Shown here: piece by piece, positions 1 to 14,535 of the stretch
Layout: each line of letters starts with the position of its first letter
Numbering within the stretch: the stretch's first letter is position 1
Assembly: GCA_025094145.1 (NCBI GenBank)
Contig: JALLLS010000016.1
Location: 431,246 to 495,245, forward strand
Reading direction: 5' to 3'
Length of the DNA: 64,000 bases
Source of the DNA: Spinellus fusiger
Lineage: Eukaryota > Mucoromycota > Mucoromycetes > Mucorales > Phycomycetaceae
Notes under the pieces: generated by a model
Seen by the model: only the letters and a program-made list of their open reading frames with translations
Database searches by the model: none
What the model was told of the DNA's origin: nothing
Made by a program: the position numbers and the translations under genes

Positions 1-2015
1 AAGGTGGCCCAACCTACCCAGGACAGTGGCAAATCCACCATTGATGGTTACTACTGTACAATTGAGCGTAAATACATTGCCCCTTCTACAGGAGCTTCCA
101 CAGAAACACCTTCGTTCCGTACCATGGTCGTTGAGTCCTTCAAAACAGGTGTGGATGAAGCACGACAAAGTCCTGGTCTCTCCAAGCTACTTAGTCCAAC
201 ACTTTGGCGCAAATCCCAAGCCAAAGCCCATACTCCTGCTGCTACTGCTACTGCCTCTTCTTATTTCTTTTCCCCTCCCTCTCCCTCTCCTCCTCCTCCT
301 GCTGCTGTCAACAACCTCAATATCAACGCCCATCTAGACTTGGGAAGAAATACTGGCACAACTACTGGCACAGACGCCAGCACAAACATTGGCAGTGGCA
401 CAGACCAAGGGACCAGCACGCGACAAAGTCATTATATTCTAGACACCGACTCTGATCGCCCTGAACACACTCACAAATCGTCTCATCACTTTCCTCACCT
501 CATCTACCCACCCATAATGCAGGTCGTTGATTCACCCACCCATCCCATTATGAGTCCCCATCTCAAGCACAGTAAGTGGCATCCCCCCCCTCCTCTTCAT
601 GGATTCAATAGATTCTACTGACACGTGGTCATTTACAGAGTGTATCCACGAGTCGATGGAGTTTACCTGTATAGTGTACTATGCTAAGGAGTTTGAGAGA
701 CTCCGTCAGTTGTGTGGAGTAGACCGATTGGTGGTGCCATCACTCAGTCGGTGTCAAGCGTGGTCTGCCAGCGGAGGTAAAAGTAAAAGCCATTTTTACA
801 AGACACGAGGTAAATTCCATGGCCAAAAAAAAAGAAAAAAAAACCACTTTCTCCCGCAGACCAAATCCACCCTACTGACTGACAGACGCCATGTACTCAC
901 TCTTCCTGTTTTTACTTATTGCTCTTGGAATGCCATGGCTTTTGCCTTTTTCTATTATTGAACACACACATAAAAAGATGACAGATTCATCGTAAAGGAG
1001 ATGGTGAATGCCTGGAATATAGCAGAAAGAGACAGCTTTCTAAAATTCGCACCAAAGTACTTTGCTTACATGGAATCCACCAATGTAAATGTTGTGTACC
1101 TCTTCTTTCTTTCCCCTCTTGTTTATTATTATTTTCATTTATATCTATACTTCATCTGTTATGTTTAGGCGCCCTCTTTTCTTGGGAGAATCTTTGGGTT
1201 CTATAGCATCGAAATACAAAGAAACAACAAGAGTCTATTGACAATCGATGTGTTGGTGATGGAGCACTTGTTCTTTCGAAAGACCATTCTAAAGGTAATC
1301 TACTTTTTATTTTTTTCTATTTTATTATTATCTTATTATTTTTCCGATTTTTAATCATGCATAGAAATTTGATTTCAAAGGCATTCATGACCGACGCCTT
1401 TATGAAAAAGACAAGGCAGTGGACACACTGTGGGATGGGGACTGGATTGATGGTAAGCCACCTGTAGCAACACTTGCACTTGCAGCCATACCCCATCCAC
1501 GACCTTGCTACATCTACTCACCTATTATGACCTGCCTGTCCATCAGCCTACCGAATGCGATACCCTCTTCATGAACAAGCGTGGTCTCTGCTAAAGACAT
1601 CCCTTGAACACGATACTGAATTTCTTATCAAAAGCAATAGCATGGACTATTCACTTTTGGTTGGCATTGATGAGAGTAGACAGGAGATTGTGGTTGGTAT
1701 TATTGGTAGGTTTTTTTTTTTTTTTTTCATTTCCTTTTTCCTTTTTCCTTTTTCATTCTCATGCCTGGTCTTTAGACTTCATTGGCACCTATACCTGGTA
1801 CAAGATGATTGAATCCAAGAGCAAATCTACCCTACAGCCTCATAAGCAAGTGACTATTCTTCCTCCTGATCAGTACACATCTCGTTTCTGCTCTCATGTC
1901 CTCGGCTCCTTTGTGGCCATTCCAGGTAAGTGTCTCATTTCAGTCAACATCTCACGTGCTAGATACATTTGACTGGGTTGAGAGTTCCCAGCTTCTGCCC
2001 AGCTCTCTTCTTTAG
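1..2015 (+). CDS. FAB1: 1-phosphatidylinositol-3-phosphate 5-kinase, C-terminal part (5' end outside window)
   Basis: This is the lipid kinase that makes PI(3,5)P2 on endosome/vacuole membranes. Only the C-terminal 474 residues are in the window and the gene is cut at the left edge. Exons are 1-571, 639-809, 978-1084, 1169-1294, 1365-1452, 1547-1705, 1776-1925 and 1963-2015, all in frame. The first exon is a low-complexity Ser/Pro/Thr linker. The kinase core starts in exon 2. Visible family motifs are GGKSKSHFYKTRDDRFIVK (ATP site, catalytic Lys), MEHLFF, MDYSLLVGID and GIIDFIGTYTW, in the order and spacing of Fab1/PIKfyve. The C-terminal Cys-containing RFCSH stretch and an IPD..W ending match the family's VPDHW ending. 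The last intron would be only 37 nt; this choice is preferred because it restores the IPD..W ending. Identity is firm; the last exon is less certain. Confidence 0.93.
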
Positions 2016-2460
2016 GGTGATCGATGGTGTCACAAAGCATGGCAGTCAGGGCTCCCTTCAATGTATCACTGACTGGGGTTCAATTCAGCACCACTTGATA
2101 GATGGAGTGCAGTATTTTCGGAAAGTAGTCGTGCCCTTTTTGAAATAGATTTCGTTTAAAAATAAAAATTAAAATTAAACCCTTTACAAAGAACCATTCA
2201 TTTCGTTCATTCTCTTCCAGGAGCCCACAGCTGGTGTGTTGGTCACTCATGATGCATAGTGTGGTGATTGGATCAGAATTCATATTTAAGAAAGAAAGAG
2301 GACGTGACTCATTTCTGACAGGATGAAAGGACAAAGAGAACCAGGGAAATGTCAAAATAACAACACAACAAAATGAAAAATAGAGGCATCTCATCTCGTC
2401 CAATGATAAAGTAAAAAAGAGAGTTGAAAAGCAAAAAAAAAAAAAAAATCACACCTATAA
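2016..2460. other. spacer between FAB1 and the RasGEF gene
   Basis: No convincing gene is visible in these 445 bases. The DNA is AT-rich with short A-runs and should hold the FAB1 3' UTR and the promoter of the next gene. No clear TATA element could be assigned. Confidence 0.4.
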
Positions 2461-5400
2461 ATGAACAGGCAGTGTCTAATATATTTCTGTCGTCGGGTAC
2501 AACCCTTGCACTACGCTATGTGCAACTCGTAGCACTAATTATTCCCAAAGAACACCACTTTGTAGTAGAGCCTTTTTATTTTATATTTATTATTTGTCCC
2601 TTTTGTCCCTTTTTTAGCCCTTCTTTTCTCTCTCTCTCTCTCTTTTTTTTTCTTCTTTTTCTCTTTCTTTTCTCTTTCTTTTCTCTTTTCTTAATTATTC
2701 GCCATGACAAACCCCCACCCAACCATCATTTGTAGGGTTCGGGCACTGTATCCTTTTCATTCAAAGGAGAAATCATCCCTGTGTTTTGAGAAGAACGACT
2801 CTATCGACGTCCTCACTCAATTGGATTCTGGGTGGTGGGATGGATGGTAATGAGTACATTCTTACTTTGTCATGTTAGACTCAACTCAACTCCTACAGGT
2901 GCAATGGTGCTCGTGGCTGGTTCCCGAGTAATTATGTGGAGATTATCCAACAAGCACGCCCTGCTCTTGACAAGGCGTCAGCAAGCACACCAAGAGACGC
3001 CAGCGCACACTCCTCCCACCTGGGCTGGTCTGGCCTACGACACCACTCAAGTGACAGCAACACCAGCTATGACCCAGCCCAACAACACTCCTTCTACCAC
3101 CCACCAGGCCCCATGTGTGACTCTGAAGAGAGCGACTATGAAAGTGACCCCCACCAACGATTCAATACAGACGAGGAAGACATGGATGATAAGCGAGAAC
3201 AACTCCACTCTGAGTTCAAACGCCTCAGCATTGATTTTCTGCCTGTCAATGTGGAAAGTCCAATGACAGACTCCAATGACGATACACATGTAAGCAAAGG
3301 AGACAGGGAAAGCCCAGGGGTCCACTGAACACATAACATTTACTCATCCACCCCCACACATATACACATATACATCTATGTATCTATGTATCTATGTATC
3401 TATGTATCTATGTATCTATGTATCTATGTATCTATAAAAGATGACCCAATGGGTGGAACGAGTCACACCTCAGGGACGAACCTACTACTGTAACCTGGCA
3501 ACGCAAGAAAGCACGTGGCATTTTGAAGACATTGATCCTCTCACAGGACGACTGGTAAACATATTAGCTTTTCTCCCTCTCTCTCTCTATCTATCTATCT
3601 CTTTCTTCTTGGCAATAACAGAACAGTGGCACTAATTGCACGTAGAAAGTAAACAAGGAAAGTGCCACCCGACCTGTTTCCAAGCAGAAAGACAAACGCA
3701 CTTCTCATAGTGCAAAAACAGAGCCCTTGTCATGGAAGAAGCTGTCGTTGGACATTGCTCAAGCAGTGCATGGACTGCATGCCTGTGCACAGCAGGGGAA
3801 TTACAACACACTGGGAGAGAATGCAGGAAGAGTTGTGGAAAGTGTTCGAATGATGCTCTATTCCTCACGGTCCATGGACAAGGATGCTTCTCATATGCAG
3901 GACAGAGGACTACGCGACCCCCATCGAGCTGTGATGGCGTCTCTTTCTAAACTTGTTCTATCGATAAAAATGGTACCAGAATACACCCATCCCATTGCAT
4001 CCGAGCTCATTCAAAAGATCCAACGAGACGCCAATGACTTGCTGGTGGCAGTGCGAGTGTTTATTGATCTATGCCAGGAGCGACAATTGACAGTGGAGCA
4101 CATCAGCCCTCGCTTACTGCATGATGTCCCAGGCAGTGGAGTGTTATTAGAGAATGACGGTGACATCAGCCCAAAGGCCCCTTTGGAAGATAGAAAGCCA
4201 AAGCAAGTGGCCCAGGAGGTCATGCAAAAGGCAAAGTACCCCCTCAATCAGGATCTTACTGTGAGTTTGCAGACACATGCGAATCAGATCTATGGCTCTA
4301 CAGATGCCCTTTCCCGTGCCGTTGCTTTTATTGTATCCACAGAGGAGAGTCCAGAGGTAGTACGAGATCATGAAAAAGAGCGTTCCAACAGCGTGCTCTT
4401 GTTTCGCAATCTGTCCATACAAGTCGGACAATACCTTGGCATCCTTGAAGACATTGATCTCATCAACATTGACAGTTCTCAAATCCTATCTCTGCCAGAG
4501 TATCGTGTTCATAAACAAAACCTGTACAATGCCACTGGACGTCTGTTTGGTGCCATCCAGCTGCTGACAGATTCCCAGGCTGACATTGCCAAGAGTGTTG
4601 TTAGCATTGAAAATAGCATTCGACTGGTAGAAGACACCATTGAGAATATATTCACCAGTGTGGATGAGATGGTAGAACAGCGTAAACTGTGGCTGATGCG
4701 TGGTGGCAGTGAAAAGGATAAACTGGATCCCTTGGCTTCTCCTGACTATGGATCTGAGGATGGCAGGCGCTATGAGAGTGGGACTGAGGCAGAAGAAGCA
4801 GAGCGCACTCGACTTAAATCACTCACTCTTCATTACCGTCCCTCTATTAGTACAAGCAGTAATTACAAGCAAAAAATGATTGACAAGGCACGAAAAAGAC
4901 AGCATGGATCAAGAATAGCCGATGGACGTGCTGGGTCTTCCGATGACTGGTTCTTGGGCTATGACTATGCAGAGGGTGAAATTGTATTTACAAAGGACGG
5001 CCAGCTCAAGGGAGGCACTCTCACGGCACTTGTGGAGCGACTCACTCTTCATGACACATTGGGTAAGTCATAGCTAACGGATACATGTTAACGATAATAG
5101 ATATGAGCTTTATTGCCAACTTCTTATTGACTTATCGATCCTTTTGCACAAGTGATGAGTTTCTTGGCTTATTGGAGCAGCGTTATCACTTGCTTGCACC
5201 TGAGGGGCTGACACCAGAAGAGCTTGAGATATGGACAGAGCGTAAACAGAAGTTGGTGCGATTACGGTAGGTGTCTTGTGAAGAAAGAACAATGACTCAT
5301 TGCAGTGCAGTGTCTTTAATGTCATGAAGAACTGGCTGGAGAATTACTATTCAGATGAAGACGAGCCTATTCTTGCTAAGCTCGAGTTCTTTACTGACAC

Positions 5401-6298
5401 TGTAGTTCGCGACACCTCTCCCTTTGCTGCTGACCAACTGAACCGTCTGATTCAAAAGCGTCGTGAATTGAACGCCAATGTGAACCTTAAGAAGTTGGTG
5501 CCCAACACAACCTCAGGCCCTACTTCTATTATGCCAAAGAACATATCACATATTAAAATACTCGAGACAGATCCACTTGAATTAGCACGTCAATTGAGTA
5601 TTATGGACTTTAAGCTCTACAGTAGCATTCTTCCCATTGAGTGTCTGGGACAAGCCTGGTCAAAAGATGATCCAGACACCAATGCAGCTACCAATGTAAA
5701 GCAGTCCATTGACTACTGCAATCGTCTCACTGCATGGGTAACAGAGGGTATTTTGGTATATGAAGAGCCCAAGAAGCGTGTTGTGATTATCAAATACTGG
5801 GTGCAAGTAGCCAACCACTGTCGCGTCCTCAACAACTACAACACTTGCATGGCTATTCTATCTGCCTTTGACAATAGTGCTGTGGGTCGATTGAAGCGTA
5901 CTTGGGAACTTGTTGGCAGCAGAATCAACCAAACCCTTGGCTACATCCGTAAACTCATGGGGGCCAATCGTAACTTTGTCGAATACCGTGAGATGATTCA
6001 TTCAGTGAATCCTCCCTGTATTCCATTCTTGGGCATTTACTTGCAGGATCTTACATTTATTGAAGACGGTAACCCAGATTACCTCAAGAAATCATCCAAT
6101 CTGATTAATTTTGCCAAGAAACAAAAGGCAGCAGAAGTCATTCGAGAGCTCAAACAGTTCCAGACACCTCCTTATACCTTCCGAGTCATTCCTGAACTTC
6201 AAGAGTTTATCAAGTCCCATCTTGATAATAGCCATGACATTGAGATGCTCTATGAGCGTAGTCTAAAGCTGGAGCCTCGTATCACTGAGGTTCAGTAA
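2461..6298 (+). CDS. Ras guanine nucleotide exchange factor (CDC25 type) with SH3 and WW domains
   Basis: Cytosolic/plasma-membrane activator that exchanges GDP for GTP on Ras. Model of 1084 aa: exons 2461-2528, 2736-2846, 2899-3289, 3441-3554, 3646-5062, 5101-5266, 5311-6298, all junctions in frame. An SH3 domain lies at about residues 23-75 (starts VRALYPF, ends GWFPSNYVE). A WW domain at about 191-224 is shown by QWVERVTPQGRTYYCN and STWHFED. A long helical region follows, then RasGEF_N at about 670-800 and the catalytic RasGEF domain at about 840-1080 (DPLELARQLSIMDF, IECLGQAW, VNPPCIPFLGIYL). The SH3-RasGEF_N-RasGEF order is that of fungal Cdc25. The first exon is the weak point: I chose ATG 2461 because it gives the right phase into the SH3 exon, but the donor (GTAGCA) is poor, and the true start may differ. 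Confidence 0.92.
3363..3434. repeat. (TATCTATG)n microsatellite in an intron of the RasGEF gene
   Basis: About eight near-perfect copies of an 8-bp unit fill the 3' half of the 151-nt intron 3290-3440 and run up to 6 bp before the splice acceptor AAAAG, where the polypyrimidine tract would normally be. Confidence 0.85.
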
Positions 6299-6526
6299 GG
6301 CAAAAAATATCCCTTCTCTTCTTGTTATGCTTTAATTCTTCTTTTTCTTATAATTCCTCCATTCTCATGCCCTCTTTTTATTTCTTTTCTTTTTTATCTT
6401 TTTTTTATCTTACATTGTTTCTTTTTTTGCTTTGTTTATACCTTTATTTACACATTTCACTTGTTTGGTGTTATACAAACATATTCAGACTTCATACGCA
6501 TCTACATATACAAAATAGAATACACT

Positions 6527-7040
6527 TTATGGTCCATTACAAACGCCTTTCCAAACACTTCCATCCTCATAGACTTCTTTTTTCCATATGGGACAGCGTG
6601 CCTTGAGCTCGTCAATAAGGAACTCAGTGGCATGAATAGCATCACCACGGTGGGCAGAGGAAACAGCCACTATGACACTGGACTGTCCTACAGGCACACA
6701 TCCCACACGATGGTAGATAGCCACATGCTTAATAGCCCAACGGACACGGGCTTCTTCCGTCAGTGTCTTGAGAATACATATTGCCATGGGAGTATATGCA
6801 TCGTATTCCAATTGAACGACTCTTTTCCCTAATCAGAAGAAGAAAGAGGACATTTCTTTCTTTTTTTATTATGGACTTATCCATAACAGTTGCAGGGTAT
6901 TATTTACCTTGGAAAGTGTCGCGTGTTGTACCTACAAACACAGACGTACCTCCTGCTCCATCATCTGCCACTTGCTTCATGATAGCCTCCACACCAGGCA
7001 AGTCTTCTGCCATTAATTCAAAATGCTGTTTTACACTCAT
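6527..7040 (-). CDS. MOCS2B/moaE: molybdopterin synthase catalytic (large) subunit
   Basis: MoaE/MOCS2B joins with the thiocarboxylated small subunit to insert two sulfurs into precursor Z (cPMP), giving molybdopterin for Mo enzymes such as nitrate reductase. Two exons, 7040-6908 and 6828-6527, give 144 aa. Family motifs are SVFVGTTRDTFQGK, LEYDAYTPMA, IYHRVG, VAVSSAHR and IWKKEVYEDGSVWKG, which carries the conserved active-site lysines. The length is close to the usual 140-150 aa. The start at 7040 fits the family's N-terminus, although the frame stays open upstream to a possible acceptor near 7070, so a short extra 5' exon cannot be excluded. It is convergent with the RasGEF gene (228 bp apart). 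Confidence 0.93.
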
Positions 7041-7704
7041 AACAGCAAGGATGTTATTTCTATTGTCCTGTGCACTAGAGAGAGTTTTTTTGTTGTTGTA
7101 TGACTAGAGAGAGATCTTATTTTATATCTTTCTCATTTTGGGAGCATTGTACAGTCACATTGACAGTCCAGGATGAGGCAAAAAGAAAAAGAAAAAGAAA
7201 GGCACTGGTGGTTGGAGAAGGATGGACGTGTTCTTCAGTGTATAGAAGAAGTAGAGCAAGGCAGTTCATTTTTCTTGTCTCGTCTTCTTCTGCCCTGGTA
7301 TAAGATCAGAACTTGCTACTGATTTGTTTATTTACCTATCCATCTCATTGGCTGATGTTCTTTCCTCCTCCTTTCTGTTATTGTTCATTATGATTGGCCA
7401 GTATCATTTCTCTTTCACTGTTTCCACCACAGAAAAGATAAAAGTCCATTGATGATTGGCCCAAAGAAGAAAAAAAAAAGAAAGACATTTCTGCTTTAAT
7501 TCAAAGGCCTTGTTTTTATTGCCTCTGCACAGATAAAATCCTCGTCAGGGAGTGGCTTACTTTATACTCTCCGATTGAATTGTTTTCAATGGGAATACAC
7601 TCCACCTAATTTCTTAATATTTTTTCATTCCCACTCCGAGATGACTTGTTTTCTTCTTTTCTTCACTGCCTTCACTTACTCTTATTTTGTGCTGACTGTG
7701 CAGT
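7041..7704. promoter_or_regulatory. divergent intergenic region with CCAAT boxes
   Basis: This 664-bp region separates the divergently transcribed MoaE and asparaginyl-tRNA synthetase genes. It contains three ATTGG (inverted CCAAT) motifs near 7347, 7393 and 7455, upstream of the synthetase. No protein-coding exon is convincing apart from a possible extra 5' exon of MoaE. The regulatory role is inferred from position and motif only. Confidence 0.45.
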
Positions 7705-9739
7705 ATGGAGCCCCAAACAAACGTCACTGTAGAAAGTATGTATTTATCCACCACTCATTCCACAGAAAGAAAGAAAGAAAGAAAGAAAGAAAACAAAAGA
7801 AAACAAACAACTGACAAGAAGGACCGTCTTTTCTTTCTTATAGCTTATTACGTGGATGAAGTCAACGGAGAAGAGACTGGCAGTGGTGCTGAGTCTTCTC
7901 CCTTCAAGACTGTCCTCCAGGCTCTCGAAGCAGGGGGTGAATCCTGCAAAATTCTTGTGAAGAAAGACGCCGAGGGTTACAAAGACTGCTCTGGTGCTGC
8001 TCTTAAAAAGGCCAAGAAGACCCTTGCTGAACAATTAAAGAAACGCCAGAAGCAGGAAGAACAGAAGAAGAAACAGCTGGAAGAAGATACCAAAAAGGCA
8101 GATGAAGAAGCCAAGGCCCTTGAGTATGCGAAATCCATTGTTCTGACCGAGGATACATCTCTTCCCCAAGCCCAAAAGGTAATTTATAAGAAGGATTGAA
8201 TAGAAAGAAGGAAAGAAAAGAGAGAAAGAGGGTGGTTGTTGAATGAGACGTTTTGTCCACAGATCAAAATCAGAAACAGTGTAGAATCAAGAGGAAAGCG
8301 CGTCAAGGTGTCGGGATGGGTGCACCGTCTACGTGTTCAGGGCAAGGACATTATGTTTGTTGTGCTGCGAGATGGCACTGGCTACCTTCAGTGTGTATTG
8401 ACCGGCAAATCAGTAAGTCACGGTGGAGAATAGTGTGCCATTAGACAAGAAGACTCAGGGATCTCTCTAGTGCCATACCTACGATGCTGTTACCCTTAGC
8501 ATTGAATCCACCATCACTGTGTATGGTATTATCAATGCCCTTCCTGAAGGCAAGACAGTAAGTGAAAAGTACCATTGGTCTATCATTCTAATGACTCACC
8601 ATGACTACTACTACTGCTATTGTTACCATGACTACTGCTACTGTTACCATGACTACTACTAGGCCCCTGATCACCATGAATTGACTGTGGATTTCTGGCA
8701 CATCGTAGCCAAGGCTCCTTCTGGCGACGATGCATTCAACAACAAAGTCACTCAGGATGCTGATCCCTCCATCCTCTTGGACAGTCGTCATTTGGTGATC
8801 CGTGGTGAGACTCAGTCTGCTGTTCTCAAAGCAAGAGCCCAAGTCATCAAAGCCTTCCGTGCTCATTACGATAGCAATGGCTACACCGAAGTCACTCCTC
8901 CTTGTATGGTACAGACACAGGTGGAGGGTGGCTCTACTCTGTTTGAATTCAACTATTACGGAGAAAAGGCCTACCTCACACAATCTTCCCAATTGTACTT
9001 GGAGACATGTCTGCCTTCTCTCGGTGATGTGTTCTGTCTTGCAGAATCCTACCGTGCAGAAAAGTCCCACACACGCCGCCACTTGTCTGAATACTCCCAC
9101 TTGGAGGCTGAGATGGCCTTTTTAAGCTTTGATGATCTGTTGAACAACATTGAGGAGTTGATCTGCGATGTAGTGGATCGTGTATTAAAGGACGACACCA
9201 CTCGCAAACTCATTGAACAGTTGAATCCCGGATTCAAGGCCCCCGAACGTCCTTTTATGCGCATGAAGTATGCTGATGCCATTGAATACCTCAGGGCCAA
9301 CGACATCAAGAAGGAAAATGGCAGCTACTATGTGTATGGTGAGGACATTCCCGAGGCACCAGAAAGAGCCATGACAGACAAGATCAACCGCCCTATTCTC
9401 TTGACCCACTTCCCTGCTGGTATCAAGGCCTTTTACATGCAAAAGGTCCCTGGAGACCGTGATGTGACTGAGAGTGTAGATGTCCTTATGCCCAATGTGG
9501 GTGAGATTGTTGGTGGTAGTATGAGAATGGATGACATGGAGGAATTGCTCGAAGCCTATGGCAAGCAAGGCATTGATTCTTCTCCTTACTACTGGTACAC
9601 TGACCAGCGCAAGTACGGTTCATCTCCTCATGGTGGTTATGGTCTTGGTGTAGAACGCTTCTTGGCTTGGCTCTTGAACCGTCACACCGTCCGTGATTGC
9701 TCTCTTTACCCTCGCTTCACTGGCAGATGCACACCCTAA
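7705..9739 (+). CDS. NARS1/DED81: asparaginyl-tRNA synthetase, cytosolic
   Basis: Class IIb aminoacyl-tRNA synthetase that charges tRNA-Asn. Five exons (7705-7735, 7844-8178, 8263-8412, 8471-8557, 8663-9739) give 559 aa, close to the 548 aa of human NARS1. The eukaryote-specific N-terminal extension with its Lys/Glu-rich helix is at about 12-120. The OB-fold anticodon-binding domain follows ([32 protein letters not shown]). The catalytic core has motif 2 ([21 protein letters not shown] region), the [17 protein letters not shown] block and motif 3 ([13 protein letters not shown]), and it ends in the typical YPRF..RCTP. Intron 1 carries a (GAAA)n tract and intron 4 a CTACTA-type triplet-rich tract ending at the acceptor. 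Its 3' end converges on the proteasome gene, 195 bp away. Confidence 0.97.
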
Positions 9740-9934
9740 TCATAATAAATAGATATAAATAAAATAAACAACTTTTAGCCAAATCCTTTTTTATTATTAT
9801 GATGATGATTGTAAGTAGTGAAAAAAAAGAAAAGGACGTATAGATTCTTAATAAAATAATAAATTCATAAAATAATAACTTTATTGATATGACCAAAGAA
9901 AATAAGGGTTTTGTGTCCATGCTATTTTCCTCAT

Positions 9935-12728
<2,794 letters not shown>

Positions 12729-12901
12729 CTATGCCTTGTCTCTTGTTTACAAGCAATCACGGGCAGTACAAGTGCTGTAAATAATAATAATAAAAATGTC
12801 AATAGATTTCTTCACAGAATCACTGTTTACTGTCTGTTGTTTATTCCTTGTTTATTCCTTGTTTATTTAATTGCTATTACGGAATGGATTGGACTGGGAG
12901 A

Positions 12902-13837
12902 CTAGGACTGAGAATGAGGCAGTCCATTGTGAGGATCAGTCATCGTCACTTGTAATTCACCCAGTTTACTCTTGACAGTTTCTTGTAAGTACTTTGTACG
13001 CATATCAATGGCAACCAAAGGAACTTTGCGATTTGTATCACGAGAAATCGTTTCTAATACACGGGAAACAGACTGATTGAGCTGCTTGACTTGGTCTGTG
13101 ACGACACGCATTGTTTCATGGATGGGCCCCACATTCTCCTGGCGAGGAATAGTGGATAAGAAACTAAGATCATGATGGTATCTCTCCAAGGATTTCAATT
13201 GTTGGTCAAGGTGATATTCCTCACTCTCCAATCTTCTTTGGAATGTTATTTGCTAATTGATAGTGTGAGCTAAAGTGTCTTTTTGTGTATTCGTAGAGGG
13301 TTGGATTCTTACTGCAGACACATCAGCCCGTGCTTCCATCAGCTGCTGATCTAACATTTCCTTCTCTTCTTCTGTACAGTCAAGATCAAGGCCCTACTCA
13401 CAAACAGTCACCCTACTACGACCAAGGCTATTCTTATTACCTTGTAGTGATCCAACTCTATCTTAAGATTGGGTGGCAGATGGAGTACATTGCCAATAAA
13501 GTATTTCTGCAATTGATTAAAGGCATTGTCGATCTCAGCTTCTACATGTTGATCATACACTCCCCAACTCTATAGGGCATTTTCCAAGTGGACCAAAGAA
13601 AAGAGTGAATACTCCATCTTTTATAGAATAACCCACAAACACCTCACCCACTTTTTCCAAGGACTGATGATCCACAGATGGCAAGGACTCAAAATATGCT
13701 CGCATGCCTTTCATAGCTTCATACACGACTCTATTGGTAGAGTCATAGATCTCATCCATTACCCTTTCAGGCATGAATCCCAAATGCTCTGTTAGAAACT
13801 CCGAGTCATTGTACTCTTTTTCTTCTGAGCCAGACAT
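12902..13837 (-). CDS. MIS12: kinetochore protein MIS12/Mtw1
   Basis: Component of the MIND/Mis12 complex that links centromeric chromatin to the Ndc80 complex. Four exons (13837-13613, 13569-13441, 13393-13313, 13252-12902) give 261 aa. The N-terminal Mis12 signature is SEFLTEHLGFMPERVMDEIY followed by NRVVYEAMKGMRAYFESLP, the helical head of the family. A WGVYDQHVEAEIDNAF helix and a long predicted coiled coil to the C-terminus follow. Intron 1 is only 43 nt; reading through it gives an early stop, so it must be spliced. The gene converges on TGS1 with 173 bp between stop codons. The assignment rests on the N-terminal motif and on length; the C-terminal half of this family diverges fast. 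Confidence 0.85.
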
Positions 13838-14535
13838 GCTTTTTTGGATATGTTTTTTTTCTTGGTCTTTTTTTATATATTTTTATGTGTATTTTTGGGG
13901 TCTGTCATTGTTTATTTGTTATTTTTCTATTAAAAAAAATAACAAATCTCATCCCTGTTGCTGACGTCATTTATAGCGTTGACAGAAGAAGAAAGCTCTC
14001 ATGAATTAAAGAGATCAGAATGAAATCACAAGTCAAAACAGGAATAAGCATGGGCCAATAGTTGGATCTTATTTCTGCTCAGGAGAGTAGGAATAGTTCA
14101 TAGGAGAAAAGAGAGTGTAAGATAGGGCAGTATGACATCCCTGCAGGTCTGAATGTCTTTAGGGATTGTCAATGAATCACTTGCGGATAGGAAACTACCA
14201 AGGGTACTGTTATTTGGACACTAACTCTTACTATTTGGACCACAAAAACAACCTCTTGAAAATGACAATATGTTGGACCGTAAATCCAAAAACAACAAAA
14301 TAGTCTTTTCTTGAAGTCTAAATTCAAAATATTAACTCTATTGTCAGTAGAATCTTTAAGGGACAATCATCGCTGGACTGTATGATATAAAGTAATCAAT
14401 CTAGCTTGTAGCACAATAGATTAGACATGAAAATATAAGTAGTGTTGTTTTATTTTAATAAAGTTCCTTTTAAGCTTTGTTACTGTTGGTTTATATTCTT
14501 TTCTTCTTCTATTGCATAACTCTATTATATCTGGC
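13838..14535. other. spacer at the edge of the repeat-rich block
   Basis: About 700 bp with no supportable gene. It contains the MIS12 promoter (T-rich stretch 13840-13900) and then AT-rich DNA leading into the MULE relic. The transition from dense housekeeping genes to transposon relics happens here. Confidence 0.4.

Noticed and set aside
2016..2147. Continuation of FAB1 through 2016-2147 by splicing at TTTAG (2015)
   Set aside because: The strong donor at 1926 joined to 2016 gives an immediate stop, and the alternative donor at 1930 adds a tail with no family resemblance. Joining 1925 to 1963 restores the family-like IPD..W ending.
8588..9100. 170-aa minus-strand frame inside the asparaginyl-tRNA synthetase gene, and similar long antisense frames at 9185-9568
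   Set aside because: Shadow of the highly expressed synthetase exon; it has no domain of its own, and its N-terminus is translated from an intron triplet repeat.
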